64,000 nucleotides of DNA from Ceratotherium simum simum (GCF_000283155.1 NW_004454177.1:27684170-27748169), one strand, 5' to 3'. Counted from the first letter of the stretch, positions 1 to 13,689 are shown. A program made the numbers and translations. The notes: generated by a model not told the origin, from the letters alone.

Positions 1-500
1 AATTTGTTTTCTTGCTTATAGTGTCTTAGAGATTCTTCCATGCCAGTGTATATAGATCTATTGAATTATTTTGGATAGCTACATAGCATAGTTTATTATG
101 GTATCAGTGTTCCATAATAAACACCTCTGTAGCATTTATATTCTTTCCAATTTTTCATTATGTCCTGTCATGCTTGATGATTGTTCTTTGTTCTGAAACG
201 GTAAATAACCATGCTGTAAATCACGCTTCTCTGGAGTGCTTTCTTCCCTGCGAAGGAAACGCTTAGGGGCTAGTCCTCAGTATTAGCTCATTAAATATCA
301 CTCTATCTTTCTTATCTATAGGTTGGTTATTGATTATTTGCATCATGTCTCTTTATATATAATACACTTATGCTAGTAATTTTTGTAGAAATAATTCCTG
401 GAAGTGGACTTTATGGGGTCAAAAGGTATACACTTTTAAAATTTTGAAATGCATCCATGTGGTGCTTTTAACAGGTTATACCTGTTTGTAGTTCAAATAG
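1..500 (-). mobile_element. Old L1-type LINE fragment
   Basis: AT-rich sequence resembling the reverse complement of old mammalian L1 3' sequence, as in 'catagtttattatggtatcagtgttccataat'-type text around 85-120. Boundaries are vague and no ORF survives. Confidence 0.3.
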
Positions 501-1839
501 CAGGGTATGAAGTGTCTTTTCCTCTATTGCTTTGCTAACTCTAAATATTATCTACCTGTTTTATTTGGCCAAAGGACTTGAGCTCCCCTCTTCTTCAGGG
601 GAAGGAGGAGAGGGCAGACAGAAGGAAGGGGGGAAAGAGGACGGGAGGGGTCACAGGTGAAGGAAGTGAAGATGTTATGCCCTGCTAGATCCCACGGGGA
701 AGAAGTGGACAAGAGGCATTTCATTTTGCTTTTATAAATTTTGAAAGATTAATGCTAAATCTGGAACATTTTATTGGCTGATGGTGTTTTCTCTGAAATA
801 CTTGTGCAGAAGTTGTCAGAATGCAGGAAACTGTTACCAGGGGAGAAAAAAGAAATTATAGTTTGATCTCCATAAATATTGCAAGATTATCACCATACAC
901 AGGAGGAACAAATTTTTTTCTAGACATTTTAACCTATATTGTTGTATGTAATATTCACAAGGACCCTGTAGGCGTGTTTCTCTATTTTTATTGATTGTCC
1001 TGAAGCACAGAAAAATCCAAATACTTAGCCTAATATTGCTCAGTCAAAGGCAAAGACAAGCCTTAAACCCCTTCTTCTCACTCAGCCCCGTTCTTTTTCC
1101 TCTAGAGTTTGCACAGTTGTTAGTAAACAGCTCTTGAGTCAAATGTGGTCCACAGAAGCACATCAGAGATTTTTCAGTGACTCTGTCCCAACATGACACC
1201 TTCAGCATATCCTTTGGAGCCAGTCGTGCTGACATTTTATTATGGCTCTGAAAAGGAGAAAATGGTTACCAAGAAAAGGGCTTCTGTGTGTGCGCTTGAC
1301 TCAAATGGTACAGAGCCTCTAGGATGATAGTTGCTATCGATAAGATTAATACATGCAGCCCTCAGATGCAAGGACTTCTCAACCTAGGGTTCAGTTTTAA
1401 GACAAAAAATAAAAACAAACAAAAAAGTTGACTAGACTATGTTCTCAAAGCGCAAATGATTTTATTCACCTTTTCTTGCCGATGCCTGGCATGGTGCTTG
1501 GCATATAGAAGGAGCTTAAATATCTGTTGTATAATTACAATGACAGCATGCTCATATTTAAAAATGTAAAAAGCAATAACTTCTCTGGAGTTGCTGAAAA
1601 GGAACACAAACATTTACATAAATATTCTGGCATATCTGCAGAGTCTCTGCATTTTATGAGAGGCATGGATGTGTAATAATTAGGAGCAGTGACCTCAAAG
1701 CCCAGATTTCTACAAAAAGTCTGTTCAAGGCAATTTAGGATTTCTCTAACACTCTCCTCGAAATCCTCCCAGGCTCCATCCGCTGCCCGCACTCCTACAC
1801 TTCTGGGTATTTGTTACTGCCATACCCATTTCCAGGTAC

Positions 1840-2215
1840 CAAAATCTGTCTTAGTTAACTGTTGCTGCCTAACAATTTTATCATAAAAACTATCGAAAAA
1901 TTAGCATCTTAAAATAACAGACATTTATTACCTCACAGTTTCTGCGGGTTAGGAATCCCCTGTGGTTAGCTGAGTGTCTCTGACTCAGGGTTTCCTACAA
2001 GGCTGCAGTCAAGATGTTAGCTGAGGCTGCAGTCATGTCGGGGTTCATGGGGGAAGACCCGCTTCCAAGCTCACTCACGTGGCTGTTGGCAGGACGCAGG
2101 TCTTCTCTAGTCATTGGCCAGAGACATCAATTCTTGCCACATGGCCCTCCCGATGGAGGAGCTCACAACTTGGCAGCCGGCTTCCCACAAAGCGAGAGTC
2201 AGAGAGCAGGAAAGG
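1840..2215. mobile_element. Old interspersed repeat, family not named
   Basis: Text such as 'cttagttaactgttgctgcc' and 'ccaagctcactcacgtggct' is typical of a very common dispersed mammalian repeat, probably an LTR or DNA-transposon relic. I cannot assign the family without a library. The short plus-strand ORF at 2014-2220 lies inside it and is not a gene. Confidence 0.4.
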
Positions 2216-3899
2216 GCTAAACTTCTAAAGAAGTTGTAGCCGTTTTGTTACCTAATCTTGGAAGTGATGCCCCATCACTTTTGCCGTGTTCTATTTATTA
2301 GAAATGAGTCACTAGGACCAGCCCACACTCAAGGCAGGGACACCAGAAGGTGGGGATCACTGGGGTACACCACCTTACCACACACACCTTCCCTCTTTCT
2401 TTCCTTCTTTTCCCCGTCCCTCCTCATTCCCTCTCTACTTCCTTCTAGCACTTACTGTGAGTCCACCACAGCTCAGGAGCTACACCAGGCACTGGGATTA
2501 CCAAGCCTGAGAACACTGAGGTTCCCAGCCTAGTGGAGGAGAAAGAGCCAATAAAATGACTGCTCATCGAGCTTCGGTCACTGAGCCTTTTGGCCATTCA
2601 CATGGACTCCCTAATCCTTTTCCTATTCAATATTTTTCTTTAAGGTGATCAGCCTGTAAAATATGACCTCATCCTAAGCCAGTTCTTAACCCTGGCGGCC
2701 CATTAGCCACACATAGGGAGGCTATTTTGACTGTAGGTGAATAAGATGTGGTCAATATGGGGCAGTTCTTTCCACTGCCCCACACTTGCTTTACCACCCA
2801 CTTATACCCACCCCAGGGATCACCGGCAGGTAGGTGGCAGCTTCCCTAAGAGGAAACTCATTCTCCTAGCCTGCAGCTCCAAGCTCCGCCTCTTTATTAT
2901 TCCCCCTCTCCACCCGCACTGTTTCTGCCCTTACCTCTTTCATCCACGACGGGGCAAAAGGACCTTGCTTCAGCGAGGCACAGCTCTCATTCACAAAAAA
3001 GCAACTCCTTTACTTTGGTAAAAAGAGATGGAGCATTATTGTGGGCACTTGTGACCCCTAGTGGTAGAGACGGGAAAGTACATGCAGTGAAGTCGGGGAG
3101 GCGGGAAGGAGGCATCTCTCACCAACGCCCTAGAGCCTCCACTTAACACCACGCAAAACAGTGTCCACAGGAAGCCAAAGCCACACACATAACGGTGCAA
3201 AACCTCTGCCTCTCCCCTCGTGTTCTGAAGAGTTTTATTCCCCTCTAAGCAATCAGCACCTCCGCCAGTACAAAAACGGCCTGAAGATACAAATGCCCCT
3301 GTTGTATGTGCATCTTGTCCCTAGTATTTTGGAGCATGATGCAGAAGAAGCTTCTCAAACTTCCCAAGTACCTCTACCAGCCCAGAGGACTAATCTACAT
3401 CCCTGGGGATCTGGGGAGATAGTCCTAAGCTGCAGTAGCAAAGGCAAAATTGTTTTGAAGTTTCATGTTTTATTATAAAAACTCACGTGAATGCTGCATT
3501 CCAATGCACTAATATATCATGTTTAACATAAAAATGATATTTTACCCAAATCTCTGAATAAAATCAACTCTGTCGAAGGATACAGAATCTTTATGTGGAG
3601 TACTTTACCCATGACCCCTGGGCCTAAGGATCCCCAGTAGGAAGGACACAGAGACCATGGTGGCCACTGTGGGACCAGGCTCATCTGGTGTCATCTCCAG
3701 CTCTCCTGTTTCCTATCTGTGTGATGATGGCAAACTAACTCACGGCTCCGAAAGGCAGTTTTCTTCTCTGTAAAAGCAATATGAAGCTCCGAGCTCTGGA
3801 GAGAGCCAGAGCTGCTGAGAACGGTAATACTGTTGTTGGTAATTTTACAAGTTACCAAGTCCATGTGTTGCCTTATTTCGATAGGGCACCTTGATGTGA

Positions 3900-4340
3900 A
3901 GGAAGAGAGCAGACTTTGGAAGCCATAAATTTCACCTTATGCCTAGCTCTGCCGCAGAGTGGCTCTGTGCTCTTGGGCAAGCAAGTGACTTAACCTTTGC
4001 AAGTGTTGACAGCCTCGTGCATGAAAGAGCTATGATAATGACATTGCAGGTTATTGAGATAATTAAGCATACTATAAGGTGGGCAGGTCTCAGTAAGTGG
4101 TAAGTCCCCCTGGTACCTGGAGGCAGCTGCAGTAGGGAGGTGAGTACACCAGCTCTGCAGTGGGACTGGCAGAGCTCTTACTAACTGGGTGGCCTTGGGC
4201 AAGTTTCTTAACATCTTTGTGCCTCAGTTTCCTCACCTGTCAAAGCAGAATGAAAACAGTACCCTCTTGGAGATTTGTGAAGATAAAATGACTTAATATA
4301 AGACACACTCACAGTAGTGGCTGACTCATGGAATATTAAG
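3900..4340 (+). mobile_element. Two adjacent MIR SINE relics
   Basis: Two successive stretches (about 3900-4105 and 4135-4340) carry the MIR core and the 'cctcagtttcctcacctgt' type of text. Both are heavily diverged and lack poly-A or clear target duplications, as expected for MIR. Confidence 0.5.
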
Positions 4341-6329
4341 GATTCCCGTTAAGTATCGTGTGTAGTTGGCTGGCCGTGTTATTGTTCTCTTCAGTTCCGG
4401 AAGCAGAGGCTCAGAGAGGTTCCCCTCCAACAGCACGACTTCCCTTCCCCAAGTGGAAGATCTAGGATTTGAACCCAGAGTATGGTTTCAGATCCAGTAG
4501 TCTTTTCACTGCGTTCCAACACAGTCTCCTGGGAGTAGGGGCTTGCACCCCACAGTAATTTATCCTCCACTGGAAGCCTTGGATCCCTAGGGTAGGTCCA
4601 TGGAGGCCAATACCCACACAGTATTCCCAAATATAAACTGCAAAGATTCTCAGGCTAATTACTTCAAGTTCATGAAATAATGCATTATTGCTTCCTGGAG
4701 AGATTGGAAAACAGACAAAAGCCCTGTTTCTAATGGAATTTCTCTCCGGGACTAAGCAACAGTCTCAGTTACGTTAAGATGCTATGGGGAGCCAATATCA
4801 TCATTCTGATACCTACACGTGCCCAGCAGAGTTATAAAATGTAAAAGCGGCAAGCGAGCATAAATCGTTTTCTCCAAATAGATAAGGAAATTGAGGTCCA
4901 CAGAAGTTAGACCCCTGACCCACACTCCTATATTTGTAATACAGGAATTTAGGAAATATATTTGCAACTCCTGTTCTATGTAATAACCAGAGACTTCATC
5001 ATTTGGGCCCCACCAAACATGCTCTCCTGCCTACTAAAGCTACCACCACCCACCCTCTGCCATTCTGTGTCCAAAATTTCAAGTGTTCTCCTTCCCTGCA
5101 AAGGTCCAAACCACCTACCCCCTTGCTCTCTCCCAGCCCGTGACCTTCCTCATACGTACTATACAGAGAAAGTGGGAGCCATGAGGGGAAACACCCATAA
5201 CTTCCACAGACACACTTATCATTGCACTGTCCCCTCCATCTCCTTGACTGTCCCTAGAGAAGGGGAGGTCTCTTCTGGTGCAATGTCTGGGTGCCATGCC
5301 ATCTTGCCTTATTAAGGAACTTACGCTATATGGGTTTTCCTTGCTCTCTCATCAGTCTCCCACCTCTCCTTCTACTGGGCCCTTTAAATCAGTATTTGCA
5401 CGTGGTTCTGTCTCTCCCATCTTAAAAAATACAATGAAAACCTTCCTTGATCTCACATCTCCCTCCAGCTACTCCCTCATCCTTCTCTTGGCCTTTGCAG
5501 CCAGTTTTCTCTGGGGTTGTCCAAACTCGCAGCACTCCATTTCTTCAACTCTCATCCTCCACAACCCCCTCAGTCGGCCTCCTACTCGCTACACAGTCAA
5601 CACATGGCCATCGCCAAGATCAACAATGAATGACCTCTACGGCAATTTATTTCTACATTCAAGAAAAGTATTTGAGCATCTACTATGCTGCAGACACTGA
5701 GCCAGGCGAGAACACACTGTAAACGAATAGCAAAGATCTCTGTCTGCATGTGGCTTACCAGCTGGTCGTGCAAGAGTGTGAAGGTCACATTTTCAGTCTT
5801 CATTTTACTCGATCTTTCATCTTCAACGGAAGCTGATCATTCACTTACTTTTGAAATACCTTGTACTGGGCGTCATTTTTCTTAAATGGCTGATAACATC
5901 TCAGCTTTCTTTGTTAGCTTATTATCCTACTTGACTTTTTAATTTTTTCCTTCAACAAATTTTTATTGAAGACCAAGTATGTGCCAGGATCTCTTTTAGA
6001 GAAAGGAAATAGCCATGAAAAATAGAAAGATAAAAATCTCTGCCCTCATGAAGTTTAGAGTTTAGTGGGAAGGTGAGTGGAGGGAGTTAGGTGTGAGTGG
6101 AGGTTACATAGGGTGATCAGAGTCACTTCACTGAGAAGATGACATGGAACTAAGGAAGCAAGCTATGCAACATCCGAGGGAAAAGCATTCCAAGTAGAGG
6201 GAACATCCAGTGCAAATGCCCTAATGCAGAGTAAGAGGGTGAGCAGTTGACAATAAGGTCAGAGAGGTAATGGGGTGAAGGGAGTGTATATGCTGAATTG
6301 TGCAGGGCCTGTGGTCCACCACAAGGACT

Positions 6330-6842
6330 TGATACGAACCTCTTAATCTCAAATTCCTGTGCTCAAAGCACAGTAAGTCAATCACTGAGACATCAGTGCT
6401 AGGAGATGGAGAAAGATTTATTTGAATTGGCCCAAATGAGAAGGCGGGAGGATAGGTTCTTTCAAATCCACCTTAACAGAGTGCAGAAAGCAGGGGGGTT
6501 TCATAGAGCTCAGGGGCTTGGTAGGAGGAGTTTTGGAGAAACAAAAGGGTAATCCATGTTTCTTTCACCCCAGATAAGCCCCTGGGCAATCTGACTTCTG
6601 GGCATGAACAGTGGCTGGGGGCTGGTTATCTGGTGATTATAACCTCTTTGAAGGCATTTTTTGTCTTCTGTAAAATAACCTCATAAATCCTTGTGATGCT
6701 TGAGTCAGCCCTCATGTTAGATAAGAAAACAGCAAATTGACAAGATTAACTTTTTTTCATCTATGTCTGTGCTGGGAACAAGGTTGAAAGATAATCATGT
6801 TCTTGTTGAACATTTACAGTAACCATCAGGTACCCAGCTTCA
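6330..6842 (-). mobile_element. Solo LTR of a class I endogenous retrovirus (copy 1 of 3)
   Basis: A 513-bp element reads TG...CA on the minus strand and is flanked by the 4-bp direct repeat GACT (6326-6329 and 6843-6846). A 4-bp duplication is usual for class I (ERV1) proviruses. It is inserted in an older repeat: removing it rejoins 'aaggact' to 'ttggcttt', which reads as continuous older sequence. It is related to the LTRs at 12798-13279 and 43813-44273. No internal retroviral sequence is present, so it arose by LTR-LTR recombination. Confidence 0.75.
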
Positions 6843-7329
6843 GACTTTGGCTTTCACTGAGTAAGCTGAAGGCTCCTGGAGGGTATGGAGCTGAGGAGAG
6901 ACATGATCTGACACATGCCTAAAAGGATCACTCTGACTGTCTTGTGGGGGACATGGATCTTGGTGGCTTGGACCAGGATGATGGTGGTGGAAGGTGCAAG
7001 AAGTCATGGAGTCCAAAAGGGCATTGTGGAACTCTCCAGGGCTCAGCCAACCCTGGCCTCTTCTCTCTGAGGAGAGAGCCTAGTGGTGAGATGTCACTTA
7101 GATGACCCCATCTCCCCCCATGGCTCCAGTTGCCTTCAAGTCACTAACAGGTCCAACCCAGGCATCTTCTCTGAGCTCTCTTTCAATGTTTCCATCTGGT
7201 TTTCTCACAGTCACCTCAAATTCTGCATGTCTTGCCTCCACCAGACGTGCTACCACCCACCTAGTTGCTAAGCCAGACACTTGGAAATTCATCTTTGATA
7301 CTTGCCCCTGCTTCACTTCCACATTCACT

Positions 7330-7960
7330 TAGTTCCATGCCTTGGAGTCATCCACTTCTTTCCACATCCTCTCTAAACCACCATCATGTTGCACTGGACT
7401 CACAATTCCACTCCTGTGTCCCCTCACCCCATCCCTTCCCTAAGCTTCAGGCAATGAGAACTTCTAAAAATGTAGATCTCATCAGATCATACCCCTGCTT
7501 AAAATGCCTTTCCATTGCTCCTATGAAACAAATCCTTACAAAGCAAAATTCCTATCATACCCTGAAGTCTCTTACCCCTTCCTACATCTCATACCCTCTT
7601 TTCCCATACCCTCTCCATCTTTCTCTACACTCCAGATATATTAACCTTCCCACTTCAGGGCCTTTGCACATGATGCTTCTTCTGCCTAGAAGACTTTCTT
7701 CCATCCTCTTTACCTTCCACATCCTCCAGGTCTCAGCTCATGTAGCTTTCCCAGGAAAACCTCCTATAAACTCCAGATGAGGTCAGAGCTCTCTCTTCAC
7801 ATGCTCACAATACCTTGGATTTCTCTTCATGGCATCATCATAATTGGAGTGGATTATTTGTTTAAGTAGTTGTTTAATGTTTGTTCTTATTATATGCTCC
7901 ATACCATGTCTGTCTTCTCACCACGGTATCCTCAGTGTCAAAGAAGGACAATATAGGCAG
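7330..7960 (+). mobile_element. L2 LINE 3' region relic
   Basis: Text such as 'cagggcctttgcacatgatg' and 'caggtctcagctcatgtagc' matches the usual 3' end of L2. The 171-codon open frame at 7265-7780 is a chance frame across this relic. Confidence 0.5.
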
Positions 7961-8849
7961 CAAAGAAGGGGCTAACTGCCTTTAGACACAAACAAGGAGG
8001 CCACTGCCTGGACCCTGCTTCTGCCCTCCTCAAGCAGTGCCCCTTCCCATGGAGTAAGGAGTCTATAGGGCCAAGGGAATTGTCTACCCAAGGCTGTGTC
8101 CTTTTTCTAGATGCCAAGGACCCTGGAATTATCTACCCCAGAGGCCTGGGCTCCACTTCCATTGCCTGTATGTACCTCTTACCTGAGTTTATCCTCACAA
8201 GGGTGGATAATGCCATCAGGGTGAACACCCCTAGGCCTCAAGTAGGTGAAGCTGTACCTGCAGCTGGGATATGTAAGCTGGAGCATCTACATACCTGAGT
8301 GCAAGGATGCAGGGTGCAAAACTGAACTAGGGTGGGAAAAGAAGGTGCCAGGCTATGAGTGGGGGCCAGGACCAGCAATCTTTGCACTGCCACATTTGGA
8401 CACAGAATGCTGAGAGTTCCAGGAATTCTAAATTCAAATCCAGTTTTCCAGGTCATCTTGTAAGTGGATTTGTCAAGTAAGATAAACCATTTTATGTAAT
8501 TATTTTTTACCATGATTTATAATTGTTAAATATTTAGACACATGCTGTGTGTACCTCAATTTGTACTCTAGCCTAGAGCCTGATAATGAGTATTTATTGA
8601 ATGAATAAATAAATGAGTAGATTTTATTCCTGGATCTCAGCATTTACCACATGGAGTCTCTTGATGAAAAACATTTATGGATGGTTTATGCAAATCGCTT
8701 CCCTCAATGGCAAATGCATTTTATTTAAAGTGAAGATGCAGCTGCTGAGTGAATAATCTGTCTATGAAGGGTGAGATATTTTTTCTCAGAGAAGCTCTGA
8801 CTTGGCTGCTTCTTGTCTATCATTCAATGACAAGTATAAGTAATCATAA

Positions 8850-9070
8850 CAGCTAACACCTTTTGGGAGCTTATGTTCAGGCACTGTTTTAAGCCCTTTG
8901 CATAGATTAATTCATTTAATATTTAAAATCCTAAGAGATAGGTACTATTATCATACTCATTTTACAGTTGAAGAAACTGAGGCTCGGAAAAGTTAAGTGA
9001 CTTGCCCAAGGTCACACAGGTAGTAAATAGCAAAGCTAGAGTTAAGTTCCCAGGTAGCCTGTACTCTGTA
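8850..9070 (-). mobile_element. MIR SINE relic
   Basis: The stretch 'cattttacagttgaagaaac' through 'gtgacttgcccaaggtcaca' is the characteristic MIR core. Confidence 0.6.
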
Positions 9071-9389
9071 TGTTGTCTTATGGTGTGTGCAGAAGCCCAA
9101 GTCCTCCTGTGCCTTCCCCCTCATTAGCAATCCTGCTAGCTCTTGGAGTCTGAGCCCCTTGGAATCTGAGGACCTGTGGGTGTCAGGTCCACACTCTCTA
9201 ACTCTGAGTTGCCCTTCAGATGGGTGAGAAATGATAAGGGATTAAATTTGGAGTTTCATCAGCAAAATGACTAATACCCTCACAGGGAAGCATTGCATCC
9301 AATTTCTACATTCTATCTCCTCTTGTAAGCTTATGGGAATGCAGAGATAAGACAAAGAGCATCTCATGACAAAGAAAGTTATTGGATTT

Positions 9390-9929
9390 TGTTGGAGAGG
9401 GAGAAATTTCCCTCTTACCTCTTTTGAGTTCTTGTGACTGGACTAATAAAATTAACACAGAACAGATTAACAGGAGGAAAACCAATTTAATACAAACCCA
9501 TGAGAGATCATAAAAGTGATGCTTAGAGAGTGATCAAAAAGCAGGCAGCTTTTATGTCTTTTTATACAAAGAAACAATAAATTTGTGAGGATTTGACAAG
9601 ACAAAGAGACTTAGGTTTAGGTGCTTAATTAGTAAGGAACTTAAATAAATTTGGATTTGGGATAGTAAATTAGTAAAAAAAAGTAACAAGTTTTGTTTAT
9701 ACAGACATCTTGGCCCTGAATTCTCTCACTCTGGTGATAAGGATGTCTCTCTCAGCCTCCAGGTACAGGGAGGGCACCCTTCACATGGGAGATTTATTTC
9801 CTGCTTCCGGTGGGAAGAGAGAGGGTCAAAATGCCCTTTTTGCATCAGCTGCTTCTGAAGCAACTTTAACTCAAAATAATCAATATGCTATCTTGGGATA
9901 TTGGGGGTGGTCTGCCCTAGACCCCAACA
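9390..9929 (-). mobile_element. Solo LTR with TGTTGG/CCAACA ends
   Basis: A 540-bp block starts TGTTGG and ends CCAACA, so its ends form a 6-bp inverted repeat. It is flanked by the 4-bp direct repeat ATTT (9386-9389 and 9930-9933). On the minus strand it has a TATA-like 'gtataaaaagacataaaa' about two-thirds of the way along, consistent with LTR polarity. The 4-bp duplication points to class I. It is not obviously the same family as the 6330, 12798 and 43813 copies. The 106-codon ORF at 9710-10030 is incidental. Confidence 0.7.
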
Positions 9930-11229
9930 ATTTTCATTTACTAATCATGACATCAAGGGATCCAGACTGGAAAGTAAATCATAGCTACTTAGAGGTGAAT
10001 TTTTCACATGCTGTAAACTTTCATAAGTAAGAATATTGACTCTGCAAATGCTCTAGTCCCACCTAGATAGATTTCCATTGTTAGAATGGGAAAGGCCAAA
10101 CCCCAAAGTTAAAGTAGAGAATCCCCCTCCTGCTCTTAGGCCATAGGATCACCAGCAGTAGCTTGCTGCATGCACCCCCAGGGGCGCTCTAAGCCAGGTC
10201 ACGGTTGGAGCTCCTGAGAACTAAGATGGGGAAAAGAGGAGGGAGGAAGGACTGGACAGACTCCAGGCTGTGGAGCTCCCAGAGCATTATGTCCCAGGCT
10301 ACATATTTTCCGTAGATGCTCACATTCTCCCCTGTGTGGGGGGAAAATGAGACCATTACCAAGATCAGGCTCAGTTATCAGATTGGTATACATCCTCCCC
10401 TGGGGACATTCAGAAGCCACTGGAGGAATGCAGGGTAGTTTCAGGTGGTGTCAATGTTAATCAACAATTTAGATAAATATTTTTGCATTGTAAAATGTTT
10501 TTATTTTCAGTGTTATTCTCTGTAGCATTATTCATAATAACAAAAAATGGGAAACACTTTTGAATTCTGTAACTGGTTCTCAACTAATGTCAACTCTCTT
10601 TTCCTCTTCCACTCTCGTCCTGATCTTCCACTTCCGAATTTACAAACCTGTGTTTCACAGGGTTGTAATAAGAATAAAATGAGGTAAAACATTTATCCAT
10701 TCAACACAATTGCCATTTACTAGTAACGACAGTTTATTAAAATGATGCAATGTAAAAGTTCTTAACACATGGTAAACATTTAACACATTTGCTAAAACAA
10801 AACAAAACAAAACAAATACAAAATGATTGGAAAATGGCTAAACTTAAAAGGACAATGCTCTCCCCTTCCAGGCTTCCATGGATGTGTCCCAAACCAGAGT
10901 GATGGAAATAAACCAGACTGCACACTTGGAATATTCCCAATGATTTCAAAGCAGGTAACAAAATCCAGGCTTTGGCATTGGTTTTCCTAAAATACAAACA
11001 GCACAAAGTTCTCAGGAGAGTAACTTCCATTCCATAAAGAAATTGCCTACGTTCTCAAGTGTCATTCAGAAGTCACATTTGTCCCACACCAGAAAGCACT
11101 TCGAGTTTCCACTGCTAGTGGTTGTCTCCATGACTACATCTGGTCTACTCCTTGGGACAGTCCTCCTGCCTTTCCCCTCCGCTTGGCTTCCCACCCTGTT
11201 GCACAGACAGTTCTTCTCCTGTTGTCACA

Positions 11230-11660
11230 CAGCCTCCTTGTGTAGGTCACATGGGTCTGCTCATGGGAAGCCTGGAAGTAGCCTCTTGTCTTGCCCTGAT
11301 CCTTCTTTACCAGTTGGCCTTCAGCAAGCCATTGACCTCTCTGAGCCTCTGTATCTTCATCTGCCAAATAGTGATGGTAGAAGGCCTGGCCTAGCTCTCA
11401 TTGTGTTTGGGTCGGACGTTTGAGAACCTGGTGGACTGTTACCTCTTTCCTGAAATCTTTACTGAACCCTCCCACCCCCTTCCCCCATTAAGCACTCTCC
11501 TAATACTGTATTCATCTCTCTATTAAAGCACTTTGGATGCTGTATATCTCAGCATCCAAAAAAGATGCTGTATATCATCTTTTTTCCCTGCCTCCCTGGA
11601 TCTCAGCCTCCTTATTGCCTAGACAAAGTCGTGCTCAAAAATGTTTGATGAATGAATAAA
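11230..11660 (+). mobile_element. MIR and L2 relics
   Basis: 'tgacctctctgagcctctgt' followed by 'cttcatctgccaaatagtga' looks like MIR. The stretch 'ttactgaaccctcccacccc' to 'tgatgaatgaataaatgact' looks like an L2 3' end. Confidence 0.4.
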
Positions 11661-11696
11661 TGACTGAGAAAACACTAAAAAGCACAATGCTCTAAA

Positions 11697-12013
11697 TCAG
11701 GCAAACTTATTTATAAAAGTCCAGAGAGTTAATAGCTCAGGCTTTTCGGGCCTGTTGCAACTACTCAGCTCTGATGGTGTAGCCCCAAAGTAGCCACTGA
11801 CGTATGTAAGTGAATGGGTGTGGCTGTGTTTCAATTAAACTTCCTTTATGGACACTGAAATTTGCATTTCATATGGTTTTCACATACCATAAACTATCAT
11901 TCTTCTTTTGATTTTTTTCCATCATTTCAAAATGTAAAAATTATTCTTTGCACGTGGGCCACAGTAAAGGAAGCAGTCAGTCAGCTGGCGCAGGCCACTG
12001 TTTGCCAACCTTT
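11697..12013. mobile_element. Non-autonomous hAT-type DNA transposon relic
   Basis: The ends 'tcaggcaaactt' and 'gtttgccaaccttt' are imperfect inverted repeats. They are flanked by a perfect 8-bp direct repeat GCTCTAAA (11689-11696 and 12014-12021). Eight-base duplications are diagnostic of hAT elements. The interior ('caactactcagctctgatgg', 'gtggctgtgtttcaattaaa') is a familiar mammalian hAT-derived repeat, too short for a transposase. Confidence 0.7.
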
Positions 12014-12659
12014 GCTCTAAAGTAATAGTAGATATTGATTTTATTACAGGTGATGCAGAGACTTCCCACTGGCCTCTTTCCTGTCATATTTATAGATAGT
12101 GAGATCTGCCAAGTGTATGACATCAGGCCTGTGTCTCCCCACCATCAGAGGTAAGCTCCCTTTCTTCCTTAGAGTCTGCCCAGCTGCCTTCCCCTCACTC
12201 TGTCCCATCAAATGATCTGTGGCCCTCTTACCTCCGGGGTGCCTGGGCTGGTTTTCAACACACAGGTCATCTTCCCAGCAGTGGGTCACATGTGAGCTGT
12301 CCCTGCTTCTGCAGAACAAGGGTTACAAGGGTTCTGGAATTCTTTGGACACACAATTCAGTTAAAAATTTGGGTGAAAGGGAGGTCTCATTTCCCTCTAT
12401 TGTTTCTTATCCATTGTGCAGTTATAAATAATGACTCACGTTACAATACCTTTCGCTTATGGAGCACTTACTATGTGCTCAACACTGTACTAAGGGATTT
12501 TTCATGTCTTATCTCATTTATAAAATTATTTTAAAGTAGAATCAGTTCCTCCATCACCAAGATTGGATTTTCTCTCTTTTAAGAATTATTTAACAGAGGA
12601 AGGTTGGTAGACACCATTTTTGGAAGTATGCACAGATTTGTTGAGAAGGGAAGCATAGT

Positions 12660-13380
12660 AAAACTATCATTTATTGAGAGTTTAATATATACTGGGCACT
12701 ATTCTACGGATTCTCCCATGAAAGCATCAAAGCAAATGTAAGGGGGTAGATAATATTATTACTTCAATTTTATGGTGCAAAGGAAGGTTTATGAAGGTGA
12801 AGCCAGGTACCTGAGGGTTACTGTAAATATTCAATAAGATTACCTTTCAATCTTGTTATGAAAAGAAGTTAATCTTGTTAATTTGCTGTTTTCCTGTTTC
12901 ACTTGAGGGGTAACTCAAGGGTCACAAGGATTTATGAGCTTGTTTTACAGAAGACAAAGAATGCCTTCAAGGATCACCAGATAACCAGCCCCTAGCTGCC
13001 CTTGACGCCCAGAAGTCAGATTGCCCAGGGGTTACTGGGAATGAAAGAAACATGGATTACCCCTTTGTTTCTCTGAAACTCCTCCTGCCACACATCTTAG
13101 CTCTATAAAACCCTCTGCCTTCTTCTCTTGTTAAGGTGGATTTGAGAGAACCCATGCTCCCACCTTCTTGTCTTGGCCAATTTGAATAAACCTTTCTCCA
13201 TCTCCAAGCACCAGATGTCTCAGTGTTTGGCTTACTGCACATTGGGTACATGAACTTGAGAATAAGAGGTTTGATATCAAAGGTTTAACTGGTTCAAAGC
13301 CTTTTACCTAAGAAGTAGTGGAGTGAGATTTTGACCCAAGTGGTCTGACTCCAGGGCCTCCACCTAACTTCTAACAATTC
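12660..13380. mobile_element. MIR relic split by a later LTR insertion
   Basis: A MIR-like body (12660-12793) resumes after the LTR ('aactggttcaaagcctttta' to about 13380). Removing the LTR and one AAGG copy restores one continuous old element. Confidence 0.4.
12798..13279 (+). mobile_element. Solo LTR of a class I endogenous retrovirus (copy 2 of 3)
   Basis: A 482-bp element starts TGAAGCC and ends GATATCA, with the perfect 4-bp target duplication AAGG (12794-12797 and 13280-13283). It shows LTR anatomy: a TATA-like 'ctctataaaacc' near 13103, then a poly-A signal in 'ttgaataaacctttctcc' near 13181. No gag, pol or env sequence is attached. Confidence 0.8.
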
Positions 13381-13689
13381 TGCCCCACAATCTTGAAGTC
13401 ACAAATGCGTTTCATCATTTTTCCACCATCATTATAAAGTACTGGCTAAGCCTCCTCATCACCATCCTTTATGTTATTTTTATATTTCTGTACTTTTCCA
13501 TATTCACTTAAAAAATCCTTTTTCTCCCACCATCACCAAGGCATCTTTTGTTATGACCTTGAACTTGTAAGCTGCAATCATTTTATCAATTCTGTGTCAC
13601 AAATTGATAAAGGTATTAGAGAGGAGAAGACTAGTGAGAAGGTTTCAAAAGTTGACCTGGTGACGTTTATTTCAAGCTCAAGGGACCTT

